Below, piece after piece: positions 40,841-50,029 of a stretch of 60,959 bases of DNA; position 1 is the first letter of the stretch; the number at the start of each line of letters is the position of its first letter. The notes beneath the pieces were generated by a model. That model made no database searches and was not told the DNA's origin. It worked only from the letters and a program-made list of their open reading frames with translations. The stretch lies in NCBI GenBank assembly GCA_045614565.1, contig JAZLDG010000011.1, positions 1-60,959 on the forward strand, read 5' to 3'. The stretch is from Scatosoma sp045614565. GTDB taxonomy: Bacteria; Bacillota; Clostridia; Christensenellales; Borkfalkiaceae. The position numbers and the translations under genes were made by a program.

Positions 40841-41875
40841 ATGGAACAAAATAACGGTTATTCCTGCGTACGCGAGCGCGTATGCGCGCAAGAAGAACGC
40901 TTTTTCTCGCCGTACGCGCAAAAATCTGCGCAAACGAAAGGTAGACTCGTACAAGAAAAAAGCTGTGATTTCCGCACCGATTTTCAACGCGACCGCGACC
41001 GTATCATTTACAGCAATTCCTTTAAGCGGTTAAAAAATAAAACGCAGGTGTTTTTCGCACCGCAAGGCGATCATTACGTAACGCGTTTAACGCATACCTT
41101 GGACGTTTCGCAAATTGCGCGTTCGATCGCCCGCTCGCTTGCGCTCAACGAAGACCTTGCCGAAGCGATCGCGCTTGGTCACGACCTTGGACATACTCCT
41201 TTTGGTCACGTGGGCGAACGCGTGCTGGCAAAGCTCGCTTCGGACGGATTTTTCCACAACGAACAGTCCTTGCGCGTGGTCGATTGCATTGAAAAGGAAG
41301 GTCGAGGCTTGAATTTGACGGTGGAAGTCCGTGACGGAATTTTACATCATAAAAGCACGGGCAAGCCGTCCACCTTGGAAGGGGAAGCGGTTTCCTTGGC
41401 AGACCGTATCGCGTACATCAATCACGACATAGAAGACGCCATTCGCGCGGGGATTTTGCGAGAGAGCGATTTGCCCGCTCACGCGGTGAAATTGCTCGGC
41501 GATCAAACGAAAACGCGGATCAACACCGCGATTACCGACGTGTATCAAAATTCTTTCAATCAGCCGTTCGTGAGAATGTCCGACGAGATGATGAGCGCGA
41601 TTAACGAGCTTCGCGCGTTTATGTTTGAACGGGTATACGAGCTTGCGAATAAATCCATTCAAGAACGCTCGGAGCGTATGCTGACGCAAATGTTTGCATA
41701 CTTTATGCACCACGTAGACAAGCTGCCCAAGCCTTATTTACGGCTTTTGGATAAAGACGGAAAGGAACGGGTGGTATGCGATTATATTTCGGGTATGACC
41801 GACCGTTATGCGATCAGCGTATTTGAAAATCTGTTTATACCCACGACTTTTTCAATCGGAGGAACGAATTTGTGA
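40841..41875 (+). CDS. dgt: dGTP triphosphohydrolase-like HD protein
   Basis: 344 residues. Deoxynucleotide triphosphohydrolase family, removing triphosphate from dNTPs. HD residues: H85 in R-L-T-H-T, H114-D115 in G-H-D-L-G-H-T-P-F-G-H, and D in A-D-R-I-A-Y. The ATG at 40841 is chosen because GGGGGTG lies 7 bases upstream; the ATG at 40811 directly abuts a TATAAT and would be upstream of the transcript start. Overlaps dnaG by 4 bases. Confidence 0.9.
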   Translation: MEQNNGYSCVRERVCAQEERFFSPYAQKSAQTKGRLVQEKSCDFRTDFQRDRDRIIYSNSFKRLKNKTQVFFAPQGDHYVTRLTHTLDVSQIARSIARSLALNEDLAEAIALGHDLGHTPFGHVGERVLAKLASDGFFHNEQSLRVVDCIEKEGRGLNLTVEVRDGILHHKSTGKPSTLEGEAVSLADRIAYINHDIEDAIRAGILRESDLPAHAVKLLGDQTKTRINTAITDVYQNSFNQPFVRMSDEMMSAINELRAFMFERVYELANKSIQERSERMLTQMFAYFMHHVDKLPKPYLRLLDKDGKERVVCDYISGMTDRYAISVFENLFIPTTFSIGGTNL

Positions 41876-43656
41876 GCAAGGGGTTTGATCCTGCTTTTAT
41901 GCAGGAGCTCAAACAAAAAAACGATATCGTCGAAGTCATCGGCGGGTACGTTGCGCTAGATAGAAAGGGCAATACGCATTGGGCGTGCTGTCCCTTTCAT
42001 CACGAGCGTACGCCGTCCTTTGCCGTCAACCAAGCCGAGCAATTTTACCATTGCTTCGGTTGCGGGGTTTCGGGCGACGTCGTGCGTTTCGTGCAAGAAA
42101 TCGAATCCACCGATTTCATAGGCGCGGTGCGTATTCTTGCCGCCCGTGCGAAAATGGAAGTTCCCGAAACGAATTTCGACACCGAACAAGCCGTTCAAAT
42201 GAAGAAAAAACGGGATACGATGGCGGCGATTATGCTCGATTGCGCCCGCTTCTATCTTTCTAATCTTTACAGCGGGGACAAGCGTGCCGAAGCGCATTTG
42301 ACCTATATCAAAAACCGCGGCTTATCGCCGACGACGATCAAAAAATTCGGCTTGGGTGCGTCGCTCGATTTCTTTTCCCTGCCCGATTATTTGGCGGGAA
42401 AGGGATATTCAAGACAAGATTTGTTAGACAGCGGTGCGGTCGGCGAAGCGAAGAATGGGAAGCTCGTGGACTTTGAAGCGGGACGGTTGATTTTTCCCAT
42501 TATCAACGCGTTCGACGAAGTGGTAGCGTTCGGTGGCAGGTTGTTGGAAAAATCCGATTTCGCAAAGTATAAAAACACACGGGAAACCTTGCTGTTTAAT
42601 AAGCGAAAAACGCTGTATAATATCAACCTTTTGAAAAAGCTCAAACGCAAGCAGCCGATCAAGGAAGTCATAATGGTGGAAGGGTATATGGATACCATTT
42701 CCCTTTTCCAAGGCGGGTTTGAAAACGTAGTTGCTTCTATGGGTACTTCGCTCACCACCGAGCAGGCGCGGCTTGTGAAGCGGTATTCGGATAACGTGTT
42801 AATCAGCTACGACGGCGATTTCGCGGGACAAAACGCCGATCTTCGGGGCTTGGAAATTCTCAAAGACGAGAAGCTCAACGTCCGCGTCGTACCGATGCCC
42901 GACGGGCTTGACCCCGACGACGTCGTGAAGCGCGGCGCGGCAGAATATCAAAAATGCTTGGACGCGGCGATGCCGCTCGTCGATTATAAAATACATTCGC
43001 TCGAAAGAAAATTCGATCTTTCGCGTACGGAAGAAAAACGCCGTTTCGTTGCGGAAGCGTTGCAGGTCATCGGCGAAACGGAAAGCGAAGCGGTCAAGGA
43101 AGAGCTTTTGAAAAAGCTCCGCGATAAAACGGGTATTTCCTATCACGCGTTAGAGCGGGATATGCGAACGGCTGCGACGGAAAAGGTAGAGCCGACGCTC
43201 CCCAAGGAACGGATTTCAGAAACGGCGGGGAACGCGGATAAGCGGGTGAAAGCGATACGCTTTATTTTGGCGGCGAAGCTTTTTTCCGCGCCGTATGCAA
43301 AGGACTACGATTTACGTTCGCTGATGTTGACGGACGAAACGCATATCGCGATTGCCGATTATATCGTCGAACGGGAGCAAAAACGCGAACGCATACGCCC
43401 GAGCGAATTATTTGAAATTTTACAGGAAGAATGTTTGGAATTTAACGCCGTACTCGACCTAAATTACGGGGATAAGCTTTCGGGCGAAATCGCCGAACGG
43501 TTTTTCTTCGATAGCGTGAAAACCTTGGAACGCGAACAAACGGAACGGGAAATCAACGCGTTAAACGCGCGGTATGTGGCGGAAACGGATGAAGAAAAGA
43601 AAAAAGAAATCGCCAAACGGCTTGTAGAATTGATGCAAAAAAAGAAAAGAAAATGA
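41872..43656 (+). CDS. dnaG: DNA primase
   Basis: 594 residues. Makes RNA primers for replication. Zinc site C40, H43, C61, C64 in the CHC2 domain, TOPRIM domain with V-E-G-Y-M-D near 269-274 and D-G-D near 319-321, then the C-terminal helicase-binding helices. GTG start, overlapping the dgt stop (GTGA), with GGAGG upstream. Part of dgt-dnaG-rpoD-trmK-nif3. Confidence 0.97.
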   Translation: MSKGFDPAFMQELKQKNDIVEVIGGYVALDRKGNTHWACCPFHHERTPSFAVNQAEQFYHCFGCGVSGDVVRFVQEIESTDFIGAVRILAARAKMEVPETNFDTEQAVQMKKKRDTMAAIMLDCARFYLSNLYSGDKRAEAHLTYIKNRGLSPTTIKKFGLGASLDFFSLPDYLAGKGYSRQDLLDSGAVGEAKNGKLVDFEAGRLIFPIINAFDEVVAFGGRLLEKSDFAKYKNTRETLLFNKRKTLYNINLLKKLKRKQPIKEVIMVEGYMDTISLFQGGFENVVASMGTSLTTEQARLVKRYSDNVLISYDGDFAGQNADLRGLEILKDEKLNVRVVPMPDGLDPDDVVKRGAAEYQKCLDAAMPLVDYKIHSLERKFDLSRTEEKRRFVAEALQVIGETESEAVKEELLKKLRDKTGISYHALERDMRTAATEKVEPTLPKERISETAGNADKRVKAIRFILAAKLFSAPYAKDYDLRSLMLTDETHIAIADYIVEREQKRERIRPSELFEILQEECLEFNAVLDLNYGDKLSGEIAERFFFDSVKTLEREQTEREINALNARYVAETDEEKKKEIAKRLVELMQKKKRK

Positions 43657-43700
43657 TAGAAAAGATAATAAAGTCTTTTATATAAACGGAGGATAAAAGG

Positions 43701-44756
43701 GTGAACATATCCGAACAAAAACTCAAAGAAATTCTCGACGGGATTATTGCCGCGTACGGGAAGAAAGGTAGTATTACGACCAACCAGCTTTGCGACATTA
43801 TGGAGAAATTCGACACGAACGCGAACCAAATCGATTTCGTGTATAAATCGCTGGGCGAAGCGGGGATTCAAATCGTAGACGAAGACCAAAGAGACCGCGA
43901 ACTGTTTGAACAGGCACTTTCCGACATCGGCTTGGACGATCCCGTGAAAATGTATCTCAAAGACATCGGTCGCGTACCCCTTCTTTCCGCGGACGAAGAA
44001 GTGGACCTTGCACGGCGTATGCAGGAAGACGACGAAGCGGCAAGAAAACGCCTTTCCGAAGCCAATCTTCGTTTGGTAGTATCCATTGCCAAGCGTTATG
44101 TTGGGCGGGGTATGCTGTTTTTGGATTTGATCCAAGAAGGCAATCTCGGACTTATGAAAGCGGTAGAGAAATTCGATTATCAAAAGGGCTTCAAATTCTC
44201 TACGTACGCAACGTGGTGGATTCGTCAATCGATTACGCGCGCGATCGCCGATCAGGCGCGTACCATTCGTATTCCCGTGCATATGGTGGAAACGATCAAC
44301 AAGCTCACCCGCGTACAGCGGCTTTTGTTGCAAGAGCTTGGCAGAGAACCGACCGCGGAAGAAATGGCGGAAAAAATGGGCGTGACGGAAGACCGCGTGC
44401 ACGAAATTTTGAAAATCGCGCAAGACCCCGTTTCGTTAGAAACGCCCATCGGTGAAGAAGAAGACAGCCACCTTGGCGACTTTATCGAAGACGAAAAAAC
44501 GACGACGCCTAGCGATTCCGTGGCGTTCACGATGCTCAAAGAGCAGCTTCTCGGTGTACTCGATACGCTTACGCCCCGCGAAGAAAAGGTGCTTCGCTTG
44601 CGTTACGGTATCGACGACGGGAAGCCTAGAACGCTCGAAGAAGTGGGCAGGGAATTTAACGTTACGCGTGAACGTATCCGCCAAATCGAAGCGAAAGCGT
44701 TGAGAAAGCTCCGTCACCCGTCGCGCAGTAAAAAGCTCAAAGACTTTTTGGAATAA
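43701..44756 (+). CDS. rpoD: RNA polymerase primary sigma factor (SigA)
   Basis: 351 residues. Recognises the TTGACA/TATAAT promoters seen throughout this window. Region 1.2 D-P-V-K-M-Y-L-K-D-I-G near 76-86, region 2 with G-L-M-K-A-V-E-K-F-D and the A-T-W-W-I-R-Q-S-I-T-R helix, region 3, and region 4.2 with V-T-R-E-R-I-R-Q-I-E. The short region 1.1 is typical of Gram-positives. GTG start with GGAGG. Its stop overlaps trmK by one base. Confidence 0.98.
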   Translation: MNISEQKLKEILDGIIAAYGKKGSITTNQLCDIMEKFDTNANQIDFVYKSLGEAGIQIVDEDQRDRELFEQALSDIGLDDPVKMYLKDIGRVPLLSADEEVDLARRMQEDDEAARKRLSEANLRLVVSIAKRYVGRGMLFLDLIQEGNLGLMKAVEKFDYQKGFKFSTYATWWIRQSITRAIADQARTIRIPVHMVETINKLTRVQRLLLQELGREPTAEEMAEKMGVTEDRVHEILKIAQDPVSLETPIGEEEDSHLGDFIEDEKTTTPSDSVAFTMLKEQLLGVLDTLTPREEKVLRLRYGIDDGKPRTLEEVGREFNVTRERIRQIEAKALRKLRHPSRSKKLKDFLE

Positions 44757-45439
44757 TGCGTTACGGAAAACGGATAGATACGCTGTGTTCGCTTCTCGTT
44801 GCAGCGAAAACCTTTGCGGACGTGGGTTGCGATCACGGATATTGTAGCGAGTATATGCTCCAAAACGGACTTTGCGAGCGTTTGATATTCTCGGACGTGA
44901 GCCGTGGAAGCTTGGCAAAAGCGGAAAAATTACTCGCCGAGTTCGTGGACGAAGGCAGGGCGAAAGGCGTGCTTGGCGACGGCTTTTTCGGCGTTCCCAA
45001 AGATACCGAGCAGGTCTTGATCGCGGGTATGGGCGGGAGCGAAATCGTGTCCATACTCTCGGATAAAAAGTACGGTTTTATGCCCAAACGCTTCGTTTTT
45101 CAACCGATGCACGACGCGGAGAAACTCCGTCGGTATATCGTGGACAACGGCGGGTATATCGAACGGGATTTTACCTTTGAAGCTCATAAGTTTTACGAAG
45201 TCATCGTAGGCAGAACCCGTCAAAGCGGCGAAGATAAGCAAGAATATACGGACGCGGAATACGAATTTGGCAAGGATAACCTTTTAGAAAAAGGCGCGGC
45301 GTTTATCAAGCGGATAAGAAAACTTCTTGCGGATACGGATAAATATTTGACTCGGCCGTCGTTGCAGGACGAAAGTCGGGAAGCGTTGCAAAAAAGAAAA
45401 GAGCGGTTACAAGGAGTATTGAGCGGTGAAATTAAATGA
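44756..45439 (+). CDS. trmK: tRNA (adenine(22)-N1)-methyltransferase
   Basis: 227 residues. SAM-dependent methylation of A22 in tRNA. SAM-binding A-D-V-G-C-D-H-G-Y at 21-29 and the A-G-M-G-G-x-E-I motif near 91-97 with a C-terminal helical domain. It sits directly after rpoD, as in many Bacillota (TAATG overlap). Confidence 0.94.
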   Translation: MRYGKRIDTLCSLLVAAKTFADVGCDHGYCSEYMLQNGLCERLIFSDVSRGSLAKAEKLLAEFVDEGRAKGVLGDGFFGVPKDTEQVLIAGMGGSEIVSILSDKKYGFMPKRFVFQPMHDAEKLRRYIVDNGGYIERDFTFEAHKFYEVIVGRTRQSGEDKQEYTDAEYEFGKDNLLEKGAAFIKRIRKLLADTDKYLTRPSLQDESREALQKRKERLQGVLSGEIK

Positions 45440-46223
45440 GTTTTACGCGCTTTGCGACGGGCTTGCACCCAAAGCGTTGAGCGACGAATATTGCGCGAAA
45501 TACGACGCGTACGATAATAGCGGTATACTCGTAGATACGGGCGACGAGATAAAGGGTGTTTTGTTTTCGCTTGATTTGTCCTTTGCGGCAATCGAAAAAG
45601 CAATCAATGCGGGCGCAAACTTAATCGTTACGCACCACCCCGCGATTTACGGAAAAATCGGCGATATCCGCGCGACGGATTTTGAGCCGCTTGGGAAAAA
45701 GCTCGTGGAATGTATCCGTCACGGTATCAGCGTGATTGCAATGCACTTAAATCTCGATTGCGCGATCGGCGGAATTGACGAAAGTTTAATGCAGGGCGTA
45801 TGCGCAAATCTCGTGGGTGCAAACGAAAAACTTATGCACCCGTTGAGCGTGGGCGGCTACGGACGGGCGTACGATATACAAAAGCGAACGCTTTTCGGAC
45901 TTGTTGAAAGCTTGAAAACGGTGTTGTCGACGAAGCGGGTACTCGTTTACGGCGAAGATAAACCGATTGCGCGCGTAGCGAGCTTTTGCGGCGGCGGGGC
46001 GGACGAAGAAGCGGTGGAGTTTGCCGTGAGAAACGGTGCGCAAGCGATGATTTCTTCCGATTTCAAGCATCACGTTTTGGGCTTGGCTTTGGAAAAGGGG
46101 CTTGCTGTAATAGCCTTGACGCATTACGCGTCCGAAAATTACGGGTTTGAGAAATATTATGAAAAATTGCGTCGGCAGGTCGATATTCCGTGCGTATACC
46201 ATACGGATCAAGAACTGCTTTGA
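45426..46223 (+). CDS. Nif3-like dinuclear metal-centre protein
   Basis: 265 residues. Family called GTP cyclohydrolase I type 2 or NIF3. Metal ligands in T-H-H-P-A-I-Y near 68-74, H-L-N-L-D near 105-109 and the C-terminal H-Y-x-x-E near 235. Physiological role not established. GTG start overlapping trmK by 14 bases; AAGGAG upstream. Confidence 0.93.
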   Translation: MKLNEFYALCDGLAPKALSDEYCAKYDAYDNSGILVDTGDEIKGVLFSLDLSFAAIEKAINAGANLIVTHHPAIYGKIGDIRATDFEPLGKKLVECIRHGISVIAMHLNLDCAIGGIDESLMQGVCANLVGANEKLMHPLSVGGYGRAYDIQKRTLFGLVESLKTVLSTKRVLVYGEDKPIARVASFCGGGADEEAVEFAVRNGAQAMISSDFKHHVLGLALEKGLAVIALTHYASENYGFEKYYEKLRRQVDIPCVYHTDQELL

Positions 46224-46239
46224 CGGGAAGGAGTGTTAT

Positions 46240-46935
46240 ATGTCACAATTACAAGCTATTTTGAACTATCAAACGGCGGACGCGAAGCTTTACGAGCTGG
46301 AAAAAACGCTTTCGGAGAGCGAAGAAAGAAAGAAGTACGTAAAACTTCAAAAATTCTTAAAAACCGCGCCTGAAAAGCTCGATTCGTTGGAAACGAAAGC
46401 GACCGCGCTCAAAGCGGAAGCGGACGCGCTTACGGGGAAATACGCGCAAGTGGAAACGACGTTGCAGGAGTTTGATAACGTAGAAGAAATGATCAAGGGC
46501 GGGGCGGATATTGCCTTTTATAAAAAGGAAGTGCAAAAAATTGCCGACCAGCTCAAAAAGCTGAAAGCGGATATCAATGCTTTGTTCGCAAACATCAAGG
46601 CGACGGACGAAGAATACCAAAAGCTCAAAAAGCAGGTTATTTCCGCACAAAAGCAATATGGCGAAGCTTCGGAAAAATACAAGGAAGTAAAGGCGTCGAA
46701 GGAAGGCGAAAAGCAAGAAATCGAAGCCGAGCTTGCAAAGCTTGCCAAAGAAATTTCGCCTGAAATGATGGAAAAATATCAAACCAAGCGCAAGGAAAAG
46801 ATTTTCCCCGTCGTAGGCAAGGAAGTGGGCGGAAGATGTCCGTTTTGCAGTATGGAATTTCCCATCGCGGCGCGAAGTAACCTTGCTACGGGCGTAGAGT
46901 GCGATATGTGTCACCATATCGTGTTTAGCGAATAA
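46240..46935 (+). CDS. Coiled-coil protein with C4 zinc ribbon
   Basis: 231 residues: a long antiparallel coiled coil (about 15-180) and a C-terminal zinc ribbon C-P-F-C, then C-D-M-C (zf-RING_7-like). The family usually follows nif3 in Bacillota and its role is unclear. The ATG at 46240 with AAGGAG is used; the longer open frame upstream overlaps nif3. Confidence 0.9.
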   Translation: MSQLQAILNYQTADAKLYELEKTLSESEERKKYVKLQKFLKTAPEKLDSLETKATALKAEADALTGKYAQVETTLQEFDNVEEMIKGGADIAFYKKEVQKIADQLKKLKADINALFANIKATDEEYQKLKKQVISAQKQYGEASEKYKEVKASKEGEKQEIEAELAKLAKEISPEMMEKYQTKRKEKIFPVVGKEVGGRCPFCSMEFPIAARSNLATGVECDMCHHIVFSE

Positions 46936-46974
46936 GACAGGCAAGTTTTTTACGCCGTCCGCATACGATATACA

Positions 46975-48066
46975 ATGCGGAAAATTATTGCGAAGATTGA
47001 TTTGAAAAATATTCAAGACAACGCGGCGGCGTTCGTTCGCGTGACGGAAAAACCCGTTTGTGCGGTGGTAAAAGCCAACGCCTACGGGCACGGCGCGGAA
47101 GAAGTCGTAAACGCACTTTCGGGGGTCGTGCAAAGCTTTGCCGTTTCCCTGTTGGACGAAGCGAAAGCCATTCGCGTGGCGGCTTGCGGAAAGGATATTC
47201 TCATTCTCACCCCGCCGCTTGATGGCGCGGAATTGACGGAAGCGGCGTTGAACGGATTTGTGATTACCGTAGGGGATATGCCTACCGCGCGCATGGCGGT
47301 AAGCGTTGCAAATACGCTCCGTTTACCCGTTCGCGTGCATTTGAAAGTGAATACGGGTATGAACCGATACGGTATGAACGCGCAAATGCTTGGAAAGGCG
47401 TGCAAATTACTTGCGCAAAATCCGCTCGTTGGGGTGGAAGGCGTGTATTCGCATTTGTACGCGCAAACGCTTGCAACGGCGAGAGAGCAGCGTTCGGCGT
47501 TTTTGAAATTGCTCGCCGTTTGTCGGCGGTATTACCCCAAATTGCAGGCGCATTTGTCGGCTACTTACGGCGTAACCCTTGGAAAGGATTTCTATTTCGA
47601 CGGCGTACGGGTAGGGATCGGATTGTACGGTTATTTGCCCGACGGTGCAAGGGATATGCAAGCGGATATCTTACGCGCCTTACCCTTGAAAAAAGTGATG
47701 TCCGTTTACGCGAGCGTGATGAATTCCCGTAAATATTGCTTTGGCGGAGCTGGTTACGGCACACCGAAAAAGCAAGCCTTTCAAGACGGAAGATTGTCCG
47801 TTTTGCGTATAGGCTACGCCGACGGGGTGTTACGGTTAGCAAACAACGGCTTGGACGGGTACGAAAAAAACGCAAATAATTTATGTATGGACGCGTGCAT
47901 GCGCGAAGGCAAGCTTTTGCGTGGGCGGGAAATTCCCGTAATGACGGACGCGGCGAAAACGGCGGCGGCGACGGGTACGATTTCGTACGAAGTACTTTGT
48001 GCGGCGACCCGACGCGCGGAAACGGTATACGTGTATGGCGAAGCTTCAATTTGTAGAAAAGAGTAA
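46975..48066 (+). CDS. alr: Alanine racemase
   Basis: 363 residues. Makes D-alanine for peptidoglycan. PLP lysine K33 in V-V-K-A-N-A-Y-G-H-G, second catalytic base Y261 in G-A-G-Y-G, V-R-V-G-I-G-L-Y-G near 211-219 and I-S-Y-E-V near 336. No clear ribosome site; the start agrees with the family. Confidence 0.94.
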   Translation: MRKIIAKIDLKNIQDNAAAFVRVTEKPVCAVVKANAYGHGAEEVVNALSGVVQSFAVSLLDEAKAIRVAACGKDILILTPPLDGAELTEAALNGFVITVGDMPTARMAVSVANTLRLPVRVHLKVNTGMNRYGMNAQMLGKACKLLAQNPLVGVEGVYSHLYAQTLATAREQRSAFLKLLAVCRRYYPKLQAHLSATYGVTLGKDFYFDGVRVGIGLYGYLPDGARDMQADILRALPLKKVMSVYASVMNSRKYCFGGAGYGTPKKQAFQDGRLSVLRIGYADGVLRLANNGLDGYEKNANNLCMDACMREGKLLRGREIPVMTDAAKTAAATGTISYEVLCAATRRAETVYVYGEASICRKE

Positions 48067-48191
48067 TGAAAGCGTAGCGGAACGAAAAAACCTTATTGGT
48101 TACGGAAGCTTGTAATGAAAGATTAAGCTGTATCGTTACAAATCAAGAAATTGTATATATAAATAGACCAAAGAAAAACGGAGAATAAAAA

Positions 48192-48947
48192 ATGGCAAAC
48201 GCAAAAAACACGTTTAAGAAAATCGGCAGACAAATTTGGGAATTTGTCAAGGGTGGTTTGCCTGCGGGTATTATGTACTGTTGCGCAGGTACGATTCTTA
48301 TGATGTTGACGATGAAAGGCGAATTAAAGGATTTGAAATGGGACGATACCAAATTGATTTGGACAATCGTTTGCGTCGTGGCGGCGATGGCGTATAACGC
48401 GCTCGTTACCTACGCACAAGGCGGAAGCGCGTACGAAATGCTCGTTTCGGGGAATATGAAACGCGTTTCGGCAAGCGATTTTGAAGGCGGGTATAAAATT
48501 TCTTCGCACAAAGAAGCCAAGGAATACCGCGCTTGGAAAGGCTTTGTAATGGGCGGCTTTATCGCGATTTTTCCCATTATTACGGGGATTATCTTCGGCT
48601 GTAACGCCGAAGCGATCAACGCGACGCTGTCGGGAACGACGACCAACGCGGACGTGGGACTTGCCATACTCGTAATCGCGTGCTTTATGATTTCGGGGTG
48701 GGCGATTTTGCCATTCTATTATTTGAACGCAAGCGGGATCACGGCAAGCTATTTCATTTCTTGCGCATTCGGCGCGTTACCCGTGATCGTTACGGGCGTA
48801 ATGTATATCGTCGGCGCGTACGGCCGTAGAAATAAAGCGATTCGCGCGCAAGAGCTTGCGGACAAGGCTGCGGCAGCGGAGCAAGCGAAAGAAAAGAAGA
48901 TTAACTACGGCGGTTTGCCGGGAACGAAGCCCAAAAAACGCAAATAA
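48192..48947 (+). CDS. Polytopic membrane protein of unknown function
   Basis: 251 residues with five hydrophobic segments (about 22-42, 58-78, 115-135, 155-180, 188-216), a positively charged C-terminal tail and no recognised motif. CGGAG precedes the ATG. A weak promoter (TTACAA, 16 bases, TATAAA) lies in the 125-base gap after alr. Confidence 0.75.
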   Translation: MANAKNTFKKIGRQIWEFVKGGLPAGIMYCCAGTILMMLTMKGELKDLKWDDTKLIWTIVCVVAAMAYNALVTYAQGGSAYEMLVSGNMKRVSASDFEGGYKISSHKEAKEYRAWKGFVMGGFIAIFPIITGIIFGCNAEAINATLSGTTTNADVGLAILVIACFMISGWAILPFYYLNASGITASYFISCAFGALPVIVTGVMYIVGAYGRRNKAIRAQELADKAAAAEQAKEKKINYGGLPGTKPKKRK

Positions 48948-48975
48948 CATAAGGGCAGGTATGCGTTGAAAGAGT

Positions 48976-49533
48976 ATGAGAGTAATCGGCGGTAAATACA
49001 GGAGCAGGGTTTTATCGGAATTTGCAGGGCAGGAAGTCCGCCCGACTTCCGATCGGGCAAAGGAAGCTTTGTTTAATATTTTGGCGTTTAAGACGATCGG
49101 GGCAAGGGTGCTCGATTTGTTCGCAGGGAGCGGCTCGCTCGGGATTGAAAGCTTGTCGCGCGGGGCAAAGGAAGTCGTGTTCAACGACGCGGCAAAAGAT
49201 AGCCTTACAATCGTTAAAAAGAATTTGAATACTTTGAAAATTTCCATCGGAGAAGAAGCGAAGCTCGTCGGTTACGATTTTGCAACCTGCTTGCAAACGT
49301 TGCAAGGCAAATTCGATATTATTTTTCTCGACCCGCCCTATCGCTTGGATTACGGGCGCAAGGCAATGGAAATCATAGTGCAAAGGGGTTTACTTTCGGA
49401 AAACGGCGTGATCGTTTACGAGCGTGACCGCACGTTTGACGGCGAAATTGCGGGGCTTAATAAATACGACGAAAGAAAATACGGCAAGACCTATTTTACC
49501 TTTTTCAAGAAGGACGAAAGTTATGAAGGCTAA
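48976..49533 (+). CDS. rsmD: 16S rRNA (guanine(966)-N2)-methyltransferase
   Basis: 185 residues. SAM motif D-L-F-A-G-S-G-S-L-G near 47-56 and the catalytic D-P-P-Y near 119-122; N-terminus M-R-V-I-G-G-K is the family start. A minimal ATG-CGT-TGA frame lies 15 bases ahead in the GGGCAGGTATG context. Overlaps coaD by 11 bases, the conserved rsmD-coaD pair. Confidence 0.95.
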   Translation: MRVIGGKYRSRVLSEFAGQEVRPTSDRAKEALFNILAFKTIGARVLDLFAGSGSLGIESLSRGAKEVVFNDAAKDSLTIVKKNLNTLKISIGEEAKLVGYDFATCLQTLQGKFDIIFLDPPYRLDYGRKAMEIIVQRGLLSENGVIVYERDRTFDGEIAGLNKYDERKYGKTYFTFFKKDESYEG

Positions 49534-50017
49534 CGAAAAAAAATGTGTGTTTGCGGGTACGTTTGATCCGCCGACCTTGGGGCATAAAGCGACGGTACAG
49601 GACTGTCTTGCGATTTTCGACGAAGTCGTGGTCGCAATAATGGTCAATCCGCAAAAAACGCCCTGCTTTTCCGTAAAGCAGCGCGAAGAGATGTGGAAGC
49701 TTATGTTTCCAAACGAAAAACGGGTACGGGTCGTGTCGTTTGCGGGAACGGTTACCCAGCTTTTGGAAAAGGAAAATACCAAAGTATATGTACGCGGGAT
49801 TAGAAACGGCGTAGATTTGGATTTTGAAAACGCAAATTTTTACGCGAGTAAGAAGTTGGATAAAAATTTCGTTACGCTGTACGTACCTTGCCGGCAGGAA
49901 TATTTGCATATCAGCTCGTCGATGGTGAGAAACAGTTTGCAATTTTCCACGCCGATCGACGAATACGTGACGGAAGAAGTCAAAGAATATATAGAGAGAA
50001 TATACACTAAAGCATAA
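49523..50017 (+). CDS. coaD: Phosphopantetheine adenylyltransferase
   Basis: 164 residues. Fourth step of coenzyme A synthesis. Nucleotidyltransferase motif G-T-F-D-P-P-T-L-G-H near 12-21, R-G-I-R-N near 93 and I-S-S-S-M-V-R near 132-138. The second motif position reads P-P-T-L rather than P-x-T-N-G-H but H-x-x-G-H type chemistry is kept. The start at 49523 is set by the family and by overlap with rsmD. Confidence 0.94.
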   Translation: MKANEKKCVFAGTFDPPTLGHKATVQDCLAIFDEVVVAIMVNPQKTPCFSVKQREEMWKLMFPNEKRVRVVSFAGTVTQLLEKENTKVYVRGIRNGVDLDFENANFYASKKLDKNFVTLYVPCRQEYLHISSSMVRNSLQFSTPIDEYVTEEVKEYIERIYTKA

Positions 50018-50029
50018 AGGAGTACCGCT

